This document shows positions 7,466-15,952 of a stretch of 35,721 bases of DNA, piece by piece. The DNA is taken from contig CAJIZJ010000020.1 of assembly GCA_905181825.1 (NCBI GenBank), forward strand, positions 1 to 35,721. Reading direction: 5' to 3'. Made by a program: the position numbers and the translations under genes. The DNA comes from an uncultured Flavobacteriaceae bacterium (lineage in GTDB: Bacteria; Bacteroidota; Bacteroidia; Flavobacteriales; Flavobacteriaceae). Below the pieces are notes generated by a model, which had not been told where the DNA came from, made no database searches, and saw nothing but the letters and a program-made list of their open reading frames with translations. Positions within the stretch are counted from its first letter, which is position 1. Each line of letters begins with the position of its first letter.

Positions 7466-9079
7466 ATGACAAATTTTAAAATTATACAACGAGTTTTTTA
7501 TCAGTTTTTGATTGTCATTTCCCTTGCCTTAATTTTTGAGTTCATTTACAATGGTTTAAAAGTCTCAACAGTATATAACACTGTAGAAAATATTTTATTT
7601 TCTGTACTATTGGTAAGTCCTCTTTTTCTTATTCCGTATCGTAAAATTCAAATAGCTTACATTTCAGTAGCCTATGTATTATTTTGTTTATCAATATTTT
7701 TTGAAGCTGTCTATTATTACTTTTTTGAAGCTTTTTTAAGTGCCTCCTCATTATTTGTGTCGTTTGATTCAAATAGATCAGAGGCCACAGAGTTCCTTAA
7801 TTTCTATTTGGATACTAATGTCATTGTCTTTTCTGTTTTAATGTTTATAATTATAGTCTTATCGGTCTACAAGTTAACGACATCGCTCAGCTCTTTTAAA
7901 AAACAATCAAAGCTTCCTGTGACTAAGGTTTCAGTCTGTGTGTTAATTATTTTGACATTTCTTAAGTTCTCTACATTGATCGTTTTTAACCTTCCGTATT
8001 TAATATTTAAATCTACTATTGAGTATGTCTCTGAGTCTTCTAAGCTTGGAGATTATAAGACTAATAAAATTGGAAATTTCTCCAATGTTTCTCGCCCTGA
8101 AAATAATGAAGATGAAGTATACATTGTTATTTTAGGAGAGTCTACATCGCGTGCTCATTTTGGATTGTATAATTATTCAAGAGCGACTACACCAGAATTA
8201 AATTCTATCAAAGAAGAATTAAATATTTATACGGATGTTATTAGTCCACATCCGCATTCAATTTCTTCAATTACCAAGTTACTTACACTTGGGAATTATG
8301 AGGGTCCAAATAAAATAGGTGACGGTTCTATTATTCAACTTGCCAACAGTGCTAACTTTGAAACTTTTTGGTTGTCTAACCAGAGGCCAATTGGTATTTA
8401 TGAGAGTTTGGTTACTAAAATTGCTTTATCATCTACCAAAAGTAAATTTTTAACAACAACTTTTGGTGTTCACAACAAAGTTATGGATGGCGCTCTTTTA
8501 CCAGAATTAGAAACAATTCTGATGGACGATTCTGCTTCAAAAAAGATTATTTTCATTCATTTAATGGGAACACATCTTAGCTATTCAAATAGATACCCAG
8601 AAGATTTTAATACATTTAAAGATATTCCTTTTAGTAATTATAAATCTGATGATAACTTTAAAATAATTAATGATTATGATAATGCAGTGTTGTATTCGGA
8701 TTATGTGATTTCACAAATCATTAAAAAAACAAAAGCGTTAAATAAAAAAAGTTTCGTCTTATATTTTTCCGATCATGGAGAAGAATTGTTCAAAGACTAT
8801 AACATGGCAGGTCACAATGAGGACATCTCAACCAAGGACATGTATGATGTTCCATTCTTGTTGTGGCAGTCAGGTAGATTTAAACAAGATAGGCAGCTAA
8901 CAACTGCTCTTGACAGGCCTTATATGCTTGATGACTTGTTTCATAGCTTAGCTGATTTGTTAGAGATTTCAGCTCAAGAAGTTGACGTTGAGAGAAGTAT
9001 TTTTAGTTCTAAATTTAATAATCGAAAAAGAATTATTTTAGAGAATTTAGAATATGACACGTATTTTAATTTAGATTAA
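7466..9079 (+). CDS. EptA/CptA-type phosphoethanolamine transferase
   Basis: The 537-residue protein has about five N-terminal membrane segments (to about residue 185) and a periplasmic sulfatase-fold domain. The enzyme would move phosphoethanolamine from phosphatidylethanolamine to lipid A, core sugar or another surface glycan. Metal-binding motifs are visible: ILGESTSRAHF (Glu225), YFSDHGEE and AGHNED. In the CptA/EptA group a Thr in the segment after the first motif is the nucleophile; the matching segment here reads SPHPHSISSITKLLT, so Ser265 appears to stand where Thr is usual. This rests on alignment by eye. The gene sits between a flippase and a glycosyltransferase, which fits decoration of a locally made glycan. 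A phosphoglycerol or other phospho-alcohol donor is a possible alternative. Confidence 0.85.
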   Translation: MTNFKIIQRVFYQFLIVISLALIFEFIYNGLKVSTVYNTVENILFSVLLVSPLFLIPYRKIQIAYISVAYVLFCLSIFFEAVYYYFFEAFLSASSLFVSFDSNRSEATEFLNFYLDTNVIVFSVLMFIIIVLSVYKLTTSLSSFKKQSKLPVTKVSVCVLIILTFLKFSTLIVFNLPYLIFKSTIEYVSESSKLGDYKTNKIGNFSNVSRPENNEDEVYIVILGESTSRAHFGLYNYSRATTPELNSIKEELNIYTDVISPHPHSISSITKLLTLGNYEGPNKIGDGSIIQLANSANFETFWLSNQRPIGIYESLVTKIALSSTKSKFLTTTFGVHNKVMDGALLPELETILMDDSASKKIIFIHLMGTHLSYSNRYPEDFNTFKDIPFSNYKSDDNFKIINDYDNAVLYSDYVISQIIKKTKALNKKSFVLYFSDHGEELFKDYNMAGHNEDISTKDMYDVPFLLWQSGRFKQDRQLTTALDRPYMLDDLFHSLADLLEISAQEVDVERSIFSSKFNNRKRIILENLEYDTYFNLD

Positions 9080-9121
9080 ATTTGAACTAATTATTAACTT
9101 CAATAAAATTCTATTTATAAT

Positions 9122-10225
9122 TTGAGTAATCTAGAAAAGACTAAAATAAAGGTATGTATTGTTACTTCCTCACTAGGTAAAGGTGGGGCCCAAAAATCCT
9201 CGGCCGTATTATCGATTTTGTTAGACAGTTTAGGTTGCGAAGTTCATATAGTGAGTATTCTTGATACCATAGATTATGTGTACAAAGGAACCTTACTTAA
9301 CTTAGGGGTTCTGAAAAATAAAGACGATTCTGTTTTTGGAAAAGTAAAACGGTTCTATGTTTTTTTTAAATATCTTAAATCACAAAAATTTGACTTTATA
9401 ATTGATAGTCGTTCTAGACCAACTATCCTCAAGCAATTCGTAATTAATAAACTCCTCTATGTCAATCAAAAAGTGATTTTTATAGTTCATAGTTTTTTCT
9501 TGAGTAATTACATCCCTGAAAACAAGTTTGTAGCTCAGTTTTTATATAATAAGACCTTTAAATTTGTGACAGTATCCAAAGCTATAAAGTCTAATTTAGT
9601 TTCTAAGTATCAATTTAATAATGTGCATGTTATTAATAACGCAGTAAGTCAAATTCCAGCTAATTCTTTAACAGATATATCAGTTCCTGCTGATAATTAT
9701 ATTTTGTTTTTTGGGAGAATTGAAGATTCGATAAAAAATTTAACGTTATTAATTGAAAGCTACAAGCGCTCAATTTTAAAAGATAAAAACATTAGACTCG
9801 TCATCCTAGGTGAGGGGAGTGATAAGTTAAAATTAATACAGAAAGTTCAAATGATGGGTATGAAATCGGACATTTTGTTTTTCCCGTATACCAAAAACCC
9901 ATATCCGATGGTCAGAGGAGCTATGTTTTCGGTACTCACAAGTAAATATGAAGGGTTCCCCACAATGTTAGTTGAAAGTTTAGCTCAAGGTACCCCAGTG
10001 ATATCTGTAAACTGTCAATCCGGTCCTTCAGAAATTATTTCAGATACCCAAAACGGTTTATTGGTGCCTAACAATAACCCTGACTTACTGTCACAGGCTA
10101 TGAATCGTTTTGTGACTGATAATGAACTTTATAAGCTTTGTAAGCATAATGCTAAAAAAAGTATCGAAAAATTTCATACAGAAAATATTTCCAAGGATTG
10201 GAAGCAACTTATTGAAAGCGTTTGA
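9122..10225 (+). CDS. Glycosyltransferase family 4 (GT-B fold)
   Basis: The 367-residue protein is a retaining GT-B transferase. Its N-terminal Rossmann half begins KVCIVTSSLGKGGAQKSS, where GKGGAQ is the acceptor-side glycine-rich loop. The C-terminal half has ILFFGRIEDSIKNLTLLI, LVILGEGSDK and the E-x7-E nucleotide-sugar motif EGFPTMLVES, followed by GTPVIS and GPSEII. The likely role is adding a hexose or N-acetylhexosamine to a lipid-linked glycan at the inner face of the membrane. I accept the TTG start because the conserved domain starts about nine residues later and no upstream ATG in frame fits. It lies 42 bp after the phosphoethanolamine transferase gene and ends 16 bp from the convergent GT2 gene. 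Confidence 0.88.
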   Translation: MSNLEKTKIKVCIVTSSLGKGGAQKSSAVLSILLDSLGCEVHIVSILDTIDYVYKGTLLNLGVLKNKDDSVFGKVKRFYVFFKYLKSQKFDFIIDSRSRPTILKQFVINKLLYVNQKVIFIVHSFFLSNYIPENKFVAQFLYNKTFKFVTVSKAIKSNLVSKYQFNNVHVINNAVSQIPANSLTDISVPADNYILFFGRIEDSIKNLTLLIESYKRSILKDKNIRLVILGEGSDKLKLIQKVQMMGMKSDILFFPYTKNPYPMVRGAMFSVLTSKYEGFPTMLVESLAQGTPVISVNCQSGPSEIISDTQNGLLVPNNNPDLLSQAMNRFVTDNELYKLCKHNAKKSIEKFHTENISKDWKQLIESV

Positions 10226-10241
10226 TTTTAGTGAACCTTCC

Positions 10242-11180
10242 TTATTTGAATGGAGATAAGTAAATGTTACATCGCAATAAGGTATTTTGTAATCGTTTAA
10301 GTAATCCAATCAAAATAGAAGGCATGTTAAGGATTATACGTTGCTTAAAATTAAGGTTTAAAGGGTCTATTCCATTTCTAAGCCTTCTGTAATTAATATA
10401 ATCTTTTGCTATCTTTCTTTCAATAGCTACAGAAAACCGATTTAAATCCATGTATTTTTTGAAAGAAGTAGTAGGCAGTTCTACAGCTTTAAATTTCTCA
10501 AAAAGTTTTAGTCGGTCAATTCTATTTGTTGAATATGATAAATGGTATTTAGGCGCTAAAATAATTTTGTTAGAACTTGCTATTGACGAAAACGCTATAG
10601 AGTCTTTAAGTGCAATCCGAATCCACAAATCAGTGTCCTGTCCCGAACGCATTTCTTCGTCAAACACACCAACTTTCCTAAACGTTTTCATAGGGATTAA
10701 AACGGCTGAGGTCCAGGCTATACTATCTTTAATTGAAGCCGAGAAATAATCTTCGATAATCCCAAAATATTCTTTAGCTAATCCATTATAGCTTGCTTTT
10801 ATTTTTTCACCATTAAAATATTTCTTGTTATAGGCTGTAGCATATAATCCACAATCTGGAAATTTCTCATATAAGTTGTAAAGATTTTCCAAGTGGTTTG
10901 GCTCCCACAAGTCATCTCCGTCTAACAACGCAATTAGATCAGAGTTAGCCTTAGATATTCCAAAGTTTCTGGCATGAGAAACGCCTTTATTTTGGTTTGA
11001 TAAAACAGTGATTCGTTGATCTCCAATAGCGTTCACAATAAAAACACTACTGTCGGTGGATCCATCATTAACTATGATGATTTCATAGTCTGTAAAAGAT
11101 TGATTAAAGACGCTGTCTAACGTTTCTTTTATGAAGCGTTCTTTGTTATACAGAGGAATTACTATTGAAATTAAAGGCAT
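10242..11180 (-). CDS. Glycosyltransferase family 2 (GT-A fold)
   Basis: The 312-residue protein opens with the GT2 signature ISIVIPLYNKERFIKETLDS, followed by IIIVNDGSTD (nucleotide binding), GVSHARNFG and the metal-binding DGDD at about residue 88. It should be an inverting transferase using a UDP-, GDP- or dTDP-sugar for surface glycan synthesis. There is no membrane segment long enough to suggest a processive synthase. It is the last gene of a minus-strand unit, 4 bp after the other GT2 gene, and converges on the GT4 gene. The sugar and linkage cannot be deduced. Confidence 0.88.
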   Translation of the reverse strand: MPLISIVIPLYNKERFIKETLDSVFNQSFTDYEIIIVNDGSTDSSVFIVNAIGDQRITVLSNQNKGVSHARNFGISKANSDLIALLDGDDLWEPNHLENLYNLYEKFPDCGLYATAYNKKYFNGEKIKASYNGLAKEYFGIIEDYFSASIKDSIAWTSAVLIPMKTFRKVGVFDEEMRSGQDTDLWIRIALKDSIAFSSIASSNKIILAPKYHLSYSTNRIDRLKLFEKFKAVELPTTSFKKYMDLNRFSVAIERKIAKDYINYRRLRNGIDPLNLNFKQRIILNMPSILIGLLKRLQNTLLRCNIYLSPFK

Positions 11181-11184
11181 TAAT

Positions 11185-12060
11185 TTATTTCTTACAAAAG
11201 TGATAAAATTTATAGAAGTCTAAAGTAATTAGTGGAGATTTAAAGTTAATTAACATCCAAGACATTAAAGGATTTAAAAGCCTTCCTTTTAGTTCTATTA
11301 CTTTTGTCAAATGTAGTTTTTCTATGAATTTGTAAGTCCACACTAATTTACTGTGTCTTGAGCTAATCAAATTTTGGTCATACAAATGTCGTATTGTTTT
11401 TGAAGCCTCTTTCGATTTCAAAAGAAAGGTGCTGTTGTCCTCAATCCCCATGTGATTTGTATAGTTGTCAAGGTGTTTAAAAGCAATGTTTTGGCATTCT
11501 AGTTCACGACTAAATGCCAAGTCTAGTCCATAACGGTTATCAAGTGCTATGTTTGTAAGCTCAAAGCTTTCTCGATAAATTAACATGTTTCCTGAGTAGA
11601 TGTTTCTGTAGGGGTTATTTTTGCGGTCTTTCGCAGATTTAAATTCTCTACTCATACCATACCTGAATCTTAATCGTTCCTTGTGAGGGTAATGCTTTGA
11701 ATAGGAATACCCACCAAAAAAGGCTTTAATGTGTGGGTTTTTTGTTAGGTTCTCTATATATTTTTTAATGTAATTTTTTTCACTTGGAAGCATGTCCGAG
11801 TCAATATACAACAACCAGTTGTATTTTGCTTTCTTGCTTAATAGTCTTCGCATTTCAGTTCGACCTACAGAGGCGGAGCTGCGATGTAGTTTAATGAGCT
11901 CTGAGTTTATTAAGTTAGAGGAATTATAAATCGTTTGATTTGAAAAATCATCTCCAATAATAATTTCGAAATCTATCTTACAATCAGTTGCCTGCTGGTG
12001 CAGTTCAGCTACTAATGCTTCAACATTGTAATTATATGTTGGGATAAGTATAGAAAGCAT
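11185..12060 (-). CDS. Glycosyltransferase family 2, galactosyltransferase-like
   Basis: The 291-residue product starts MLSILIPTYNYNVEALVAEL, a GT2 N-terminus, then IIIGDDFSN and a DxD-type motif in LLYIDSDMLPSEK. After it come GGYSYSKHYP and a RYGMSREFKS region, and a basic C-terminal part that may sit on the membrane. It starts 2 bp after the ftsE stop codon and ends 4 bp before the next GT2 gene, so it is co-transcribed with both. Donor and acceptor are unknown. Confidence 0.85.
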   Translation of the reverse strand: MLSILIPTYNYNVEALVAELHQQATDCKIDFEIIIGDDFSNQTIYNSSNLINSELIKLHRSSASVGRTEMRRLLSKKAKYNWLLYIDSDMLPSEKNYIKKYIENLTKNPHIKAFFGGYSYSKHYPHKERLRFRYGMSREFKSAKDRKNNPYRNIYSGNMLIYRESFELTNIALDNRYGLDLAFSRELECQNIAFKHLDNYTNHMGIEDNSTFLLKSKEASKTIRHLYDQNLISSRHSKLVWTYKFIEKLHLTKVIELKGRLLNPLMSWMLINFKSPLITLDFYKFYHFCKK

Positions 12061-12062
12061 GG

Positions 12063-12746
12063 TTAGTTTTTTCGTTGAACTACCTCAAAAACTTTAGAGT
12101 CTTCGCATTTGAGTGTTTTACTCGGATATTTCAATATCAAAGCATAGTCGTGAGTTGCCATGAAAATAGTATGACCTTTTTTATTAAGTTCAAGCAGGAC
12201 CTGCATGACTTCTACACTAGTTTGTGGGTCTAAATTTCCTGTAGGTTCATCAGCTAAAATTAATTTAGGGTCATTTAATAAGGCTCTCGCTATAGCAACG
12301 CGTTGTTGCTCACCACCAGAAAGTTCATAAGGGAACTTATGGCCTTTTGTATGCATGTTAACCTTTTTCAGAACCTCTTCAACCTTAGCCATTATTAGCT
12401 CTTTTTGTTTCCATCCAGTCGCTTTTAAGACAAACTCTAGATTTCCATTAATAGTTAGTTCATTCAATAATTTAAAATCTTGAAATACCACCCCAAGCTT
12501 GCGCCTCAAAAAAGGGATATCCTTTTCTTTCATTGTTTTTAAATCCATGTCAACAATTGAGCCACTACCATTGGTTAATTTTAGGTCTCCATATAGTGTT
12601 TTTAATAAACTACTCTTTCCAGAACCTGTTTTTCCAATAAGATATACGAACTCACCTTCCTTAACATCAATATTTATCTGATTCAAGATTAAATTGCTGT
12701 TTTGTGAAATAGAAACGTCTTGTAATTTTAATACTGAATTTGACAT
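12063..12746 (-). CDS. ftsE: Cell-division ABC transporter ATP-binding protein FtsE
   Basis: FtsE is the ATPase that, with the membrane protein FtsX, controls peptidoglycan hydrolases at the division site. The 227 residues form a complete ABC cassette: Walker A GKTGSGKSS near residue 38, Q-loop VVFQDFKLL, signature LSGGEQQRVAIARALL, Walker B LILADEPTGNLD and switch His in MATHDY. The short length and the GKTGSGKSSLLKTLYG stretch favour FtsE over LolD. The gene leads a minus-strand unit with two GT2 genes behind it; no ftsX is next to it. The gap to the divergent TPR gene is 176 bp and holds the promoters. Confidence 0.85.
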   Translation of the reverse strand: MSNSVLKLQDVSISQNSNLILNQINIDVKEGEFVYLIGKTGSGKSSLLKTLYGDLKLTNGSGSIVDMDLKTMKEKDIPFLRRKLGVVFQDFKLLNELTINGNLEFVLKATGWKQKELIMAKVEEVLKKVNMHTKGHKFPYELSGGEQQRVAIARALLNDPKLILADEPTGNLDPQTSVEVMQVLLELNKKGHTIFMATHDYALILKYPSKTLKCEDSKVFEVVQRKN

Positions 12747-12893
12747 TGGTTTTTTGTAAAAATATTTTTATAAAAGTATTACTATTTGATTCAATTATCA
12801 AACATCACTTTATATTAAACGCTTAGGTTCTGATTTAATTACATTTAGTGTATAATTTAGACCTATTTTTCTCGTTATCATATGTATATATTT

Positions 12894-12901
12894 TATATTT
12901 G
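12894..12901 (+). promoter_or_regulatory. -7 promoter element for the TPR-barrel pair
   Basis: TATATTTG matches the Bacteroidota -7 consensus exactly and lies 21 bp before the ATG of the TPR gene. No TTG sits at the right distance upstream, so the -33 box is weak or absent. On the other strand, the ftsE side has only an imperfect GATGTTTG (12799-12806). Confidence 0.6.
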
Positions 12902-12922
12902 AATGAATAAATTTTTATATCT

Positions 12923-15900
12923 ATGAACACTATGAAATTACTATTTCAACTTTTTTTTGTGTTTTTCTCCTCCCTTTGTGTCGCTCAGAAATCAGCCATT
13001 TATTCCAATGAATCGGTAAGTTATAGTTCAGCACTTTCGCTATATAATGCAGAGCAATTTCAGTCTGCTCAGCTTATTTTTAAATCTGTAGAAACCCATA
13101 CATCAGATTCTTTTTTAAAATCCAATGCAAGTTATTATATAGCCAATTGCGCCGTTAGGCTTAACCAGTCAAATGCAGAATTTCTTGTGGAGTCTTTTGT
13201 AAGAGATTACCCATCTAGTACCAAGCGTAATTCAGCATATTTTGATATAGCAAATTATTATTTTGATAATGCCAAATATGCCTATGCTCGTAAGTGGTAT
13301 AAAAAGGTAGACATAAGCTCTCTTGGTAAATCAAATATGGATTCTTTTCATTTCAATTACGGGTATAGCCTTTATAATCTTAAGAAGTATGAAAAAGCCA
13401 AATTAAATCTTCAAAAGGTTGAGTTAACTCAATCTTATGGCGTACAAGCCAAATATTATATTGGATTTATGGCCTATGAAACAGATGATTATAGTCAAGC
13501 ATCAGTCTACTTTGACCAACTAGAAAATAACGAAGCCTACAAAGACAACTTATCCTATTACAAAGCAGACTTAAATTTTAAATTAGGTAAGTTTGAAATG
13601 GCAATTGAATTAGCGTTAGCAATCATTGAAAAAGGGGGTAGGAAGAAAGCTTCTGAGCTTTCCAAAATTATTGGTGAAAGTTACTTCAATCTTCAGATGT
13701 ATGCTAAAGCAATTCCTTATTTAGAAGCCTATAAGGGGCAAAAGGGACGCTGGAGTCACACTGACTTTTATCAATTAGGTTATGCGTTTTACAAACAGAA
13801 TGATTACCTAAAATCCATAAATGAATTTAATAAAATAATTGACGGTTCCAATTCCATTGCTCAAAATGCATATTACCACTTAGCGGAATGTTATATCAAT
13901 TTGAATAAAAAACAAGCAGCATTAAATGCTTTTAAAAATGCTTCTGAAATGGATTTCATTCCCAATATTAAAGAAGATGCTTGGCTAAATTACGCCAAAT
14001 TAAGCTATGAGATTGGCAACCCGTACCAGTCTATTCCCGAAGTTTTATCTCGATTTTTAAAACTATTTCCTAAATCAGCGTTTAAAACAGAAGTAGAATC
14101 GTTACTAATTGACTCTTATATTAGTTCCAACAATTATAAAGAAGCTTTGTTGCTATTGACTAATAAATCTAAACCTGTTCATAAAGCAGCTTATCAGAAA
14201 GTTACATTTTTCAGAGCATTAGAATTATATAATGAAGCTAATTACTCAGAATCTATTGCCCTATTGGATAGTTCGCTTACAGTTTCTTTAGATCCAATTA
14301 TTTATGCAAGAGCCATATATTGGAGTGCTGAAGTAGCGTATCAATTATTAAATTACAACATGGCCCTTGAAAATTTCAAAGATTTTAATCAACTGCCAAT
14401 AAGTGGTCAACTAGAAGAATACACAAATTTAAACTATAATATAGCATATACTTATTTCAAGCAAAAGCAGTACGAGAATTCTATTAAGTATTTCAATTTA
14501 TTTATAAACGATAAGCCATTAGATGTGGTTGTTCTTAGCGATGCGTTCTTAAGAACGGCTGACTGTTATTTCGTGACTGCTAAATATAGCTTAGCTATTG
14601 AGGCCTACCAATCAGCTTTAGATATAAATAAAATTGAATTAGACTATGCGACTTTTCAAATAGCCGTTAGTAATGGGTTCCTTGGTAAAACAGAAAATAA
14701 AATTAAAGGGTTAAACAAAGTGATGGACTACAAATCGTCATATTTAAAAGATCAAGCACTTTTTGAATTAGCTAACTCATATGCAAATCAATCAAACCCT
14801 GTTAAAGCCATACAGAAGTATCAAGAATTAATCTCTAGCTATTCTTCCAGTACTTTAGTTTCTAAGGCTTTGTTACGTAAGGGGTTGATAGAGTACAATC
14901 AAAACAATACTACAGCTGCTCTTAGTAGTTTTAATACTGTGGCAGTTGGATATCCTTCAACAGCAGAAGCTTTCCAGGCCATTAGTTCGTCACGGTCTAT
15001 TTATATAGACCTTGGTCAGGTCGATTCCTATGCGATTTGGGTAAAGTCGTTAGATTATGCACGTGTTACTGACTCTGAGTTAGAATCAGCGACCTACCAG
15101 GCTGCAGAAAAACAATATTTAGACAGCAATACCAATAAAGCTATAAAATTATTTAATGGGTATATAGTTAGTTTTCCAAATGGTAAACAGCTTTTAAAAG
15201 CTCATTTTTACCTTGCAGAATTGTACTACAAGGCTACTTTGTCTGCCAATGCTCTCCCACACTATCAATATGTGTGTAGTCAAGCCCCTAGTGAGTTTAC
15301 AGAAACAGCACTATTTAAAACATCAGAAATCTTATTAGAGTCAGAAGCTTTTGATGAAGCATTAGTTATTTTACTAAGATTAGACACAGAAGCAAGAAAT
15401 CCTCAAAATAGATTGTATGCGCAATCCAACTTAATGAAAGTCAATTTTCGATTTAATGATTTTGACGCAGCTATTCGTTATGCAGAAATGATTCTTAAAA
15501 ACTCTAAAACAGACTCTTACATTAAAAGCGATGCCTATATTATTATAGCCAGAGCAGCAATGCAAACTAATGAAGAAATGAAAGCTCGAGCGGCTTACCA
15601 ACAGGTTAAGTCAATAGCCACTGGCGAAATGGGAGCAGAAGCACAGTATTATGAGGCGTATTTTAGCTATATAGATGGTGCTTTTGAAGCGTCTAACCAA
15701 AGTGTTCAAATATTGATTAAAAACTTTTCTAGTCATAAGTATTTTGCCTCTAAAGGTCTTATTGTTATGGCCAAGAATTTTCATGCTCTTGGAGACGATT
15801 TCCAAGCGACTTATATTTTAGAAAATATAAGTCAAAATTTCGCAGACTTCAAGGAAGTCGTAGACGAAGCGCAACTAGAGCTTGAGCGTATTAAATTAGA

Positions 15901-15952
15901 AGTAGCTAAGACAAACTCATCATTAGAAACGAGTATAGAAAATGAAAACTAG
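12923..15952 (+). CDS. Large exported tetratricopeptide-repeat protein
   Basis: The 1009-residue protein has a signal peptide (MNTMKLLFQLFFVFFSSLC, cut near VAQ); the Cys is not in a proper lipobox. The rest is almost entirely helical TPR/Sel1-like repeats. Recurrent pieces include YYIANCAVRL, KKYEKAKLNLQKVE, YYHLAECYINLNKKQAAL and LRTADCYFVTAKYSLAIEAY, with many Tyr/Ala/Leu at repeat positions. It should form a long periplasmic or outer-membrane-attached superhelix. Its last codons overlap the start of the barrel gene by 11 bp, so the two are translationally coupled and probably work as a pair. A TPR scaffold plus an outer-membrane barrel recalls glycan-export modules such as AlgK/AlgE or PgaA/BcsC, but that is inference. 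A general scaffold for a TonB-type barrel is equally possible. Confidence 0.85.
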   Translation: MNTMKLLFQLFFVFFSSLCVAQKSAIYSNESVSYSSALSLYNAEQFQSAQLIFKSVETHTSDSFLKSNASYYIANCAVRLNQSNAEFLVESFVRDYPSSTKRNSAYFDIANYYFDNAKYAYARKWYKKVDISSLGKSNMDSFHFNYGYSLYNLKKYEKAKLNLQKVELTQSYGVQAKYYIGFMAYETDDYSQASVYFDQLENNEAYKDNLSYYKADLNFKLGKFEMAIELALAIIEKGGRKKASELSKIIGESYFNLQMYAKAIPYLEAYKGQKGRWSHTDFYQLGYAFYKQNDYLKSINEFNKIIDGSNSIAQNAYYHLAECYINLNKKQAALNAFKNASEMDFIPNIKEDAWLNYAKLSYEIGNPYQSIPEVLSRFLKLFPKSAFKTEVESLLIDSYISSNNYKEALLLLTNKSKPVHKAAYQKVTFFRALELYNEANYSESIALLDSSLTVSLDPIIYARAIYWSAEVAYQLLNYNMALENFKDFNQLPISGQLEEYTNLNYNIAYTYFKQKQYENSIKYFNLFINDKPLDVVVLSDAFLRTADCYFVTAKYSLAIEAYQSALDINKIELDYATFQIAVSNGFLGKTENKIKGLNKVMDYKSSYLKDQALFELANSYANQSNPVKAIQKYQELISSYSSSTLVSKALLRKGLIEYNQNNTTAALSSFNTVAVGYPSTAEAFQAISSSRSIYIDLGQVDSYAIWVKSLDYARVTDSELESATYQAAEKQYLDSNTNKAIKLFNGYIVSFPNGKQLLKAHFYLAELYYKATLSANALPHYQYVCSQAPSEFTETALFKTSEILLESEAFDEALVILLRLDTEARNPQNRLYAQSNLMKVNFRFNDFDAAIRYAEMILKNSKTDSYIKSDAYIIIARAAMQTNEEMKARAAYQQVKSIATGEMGAEAQYYEAYFSYIDGAFEASNQSVQILIKNFSSHKYFASKGLIVMAKNFHALGDDFQATYILENISQNFADFKEVVDEAQLELERIKLEVAKTNSSLETSIENEN

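Noticed and set aside
6152-12060. Glycan block as a horizontally acquired island
   Set aside because: Base composition looks like the flanks by eye and no mobile gene or direct repeat bounds it; a composition or phylogeny calculation would be needed to claim transfer.
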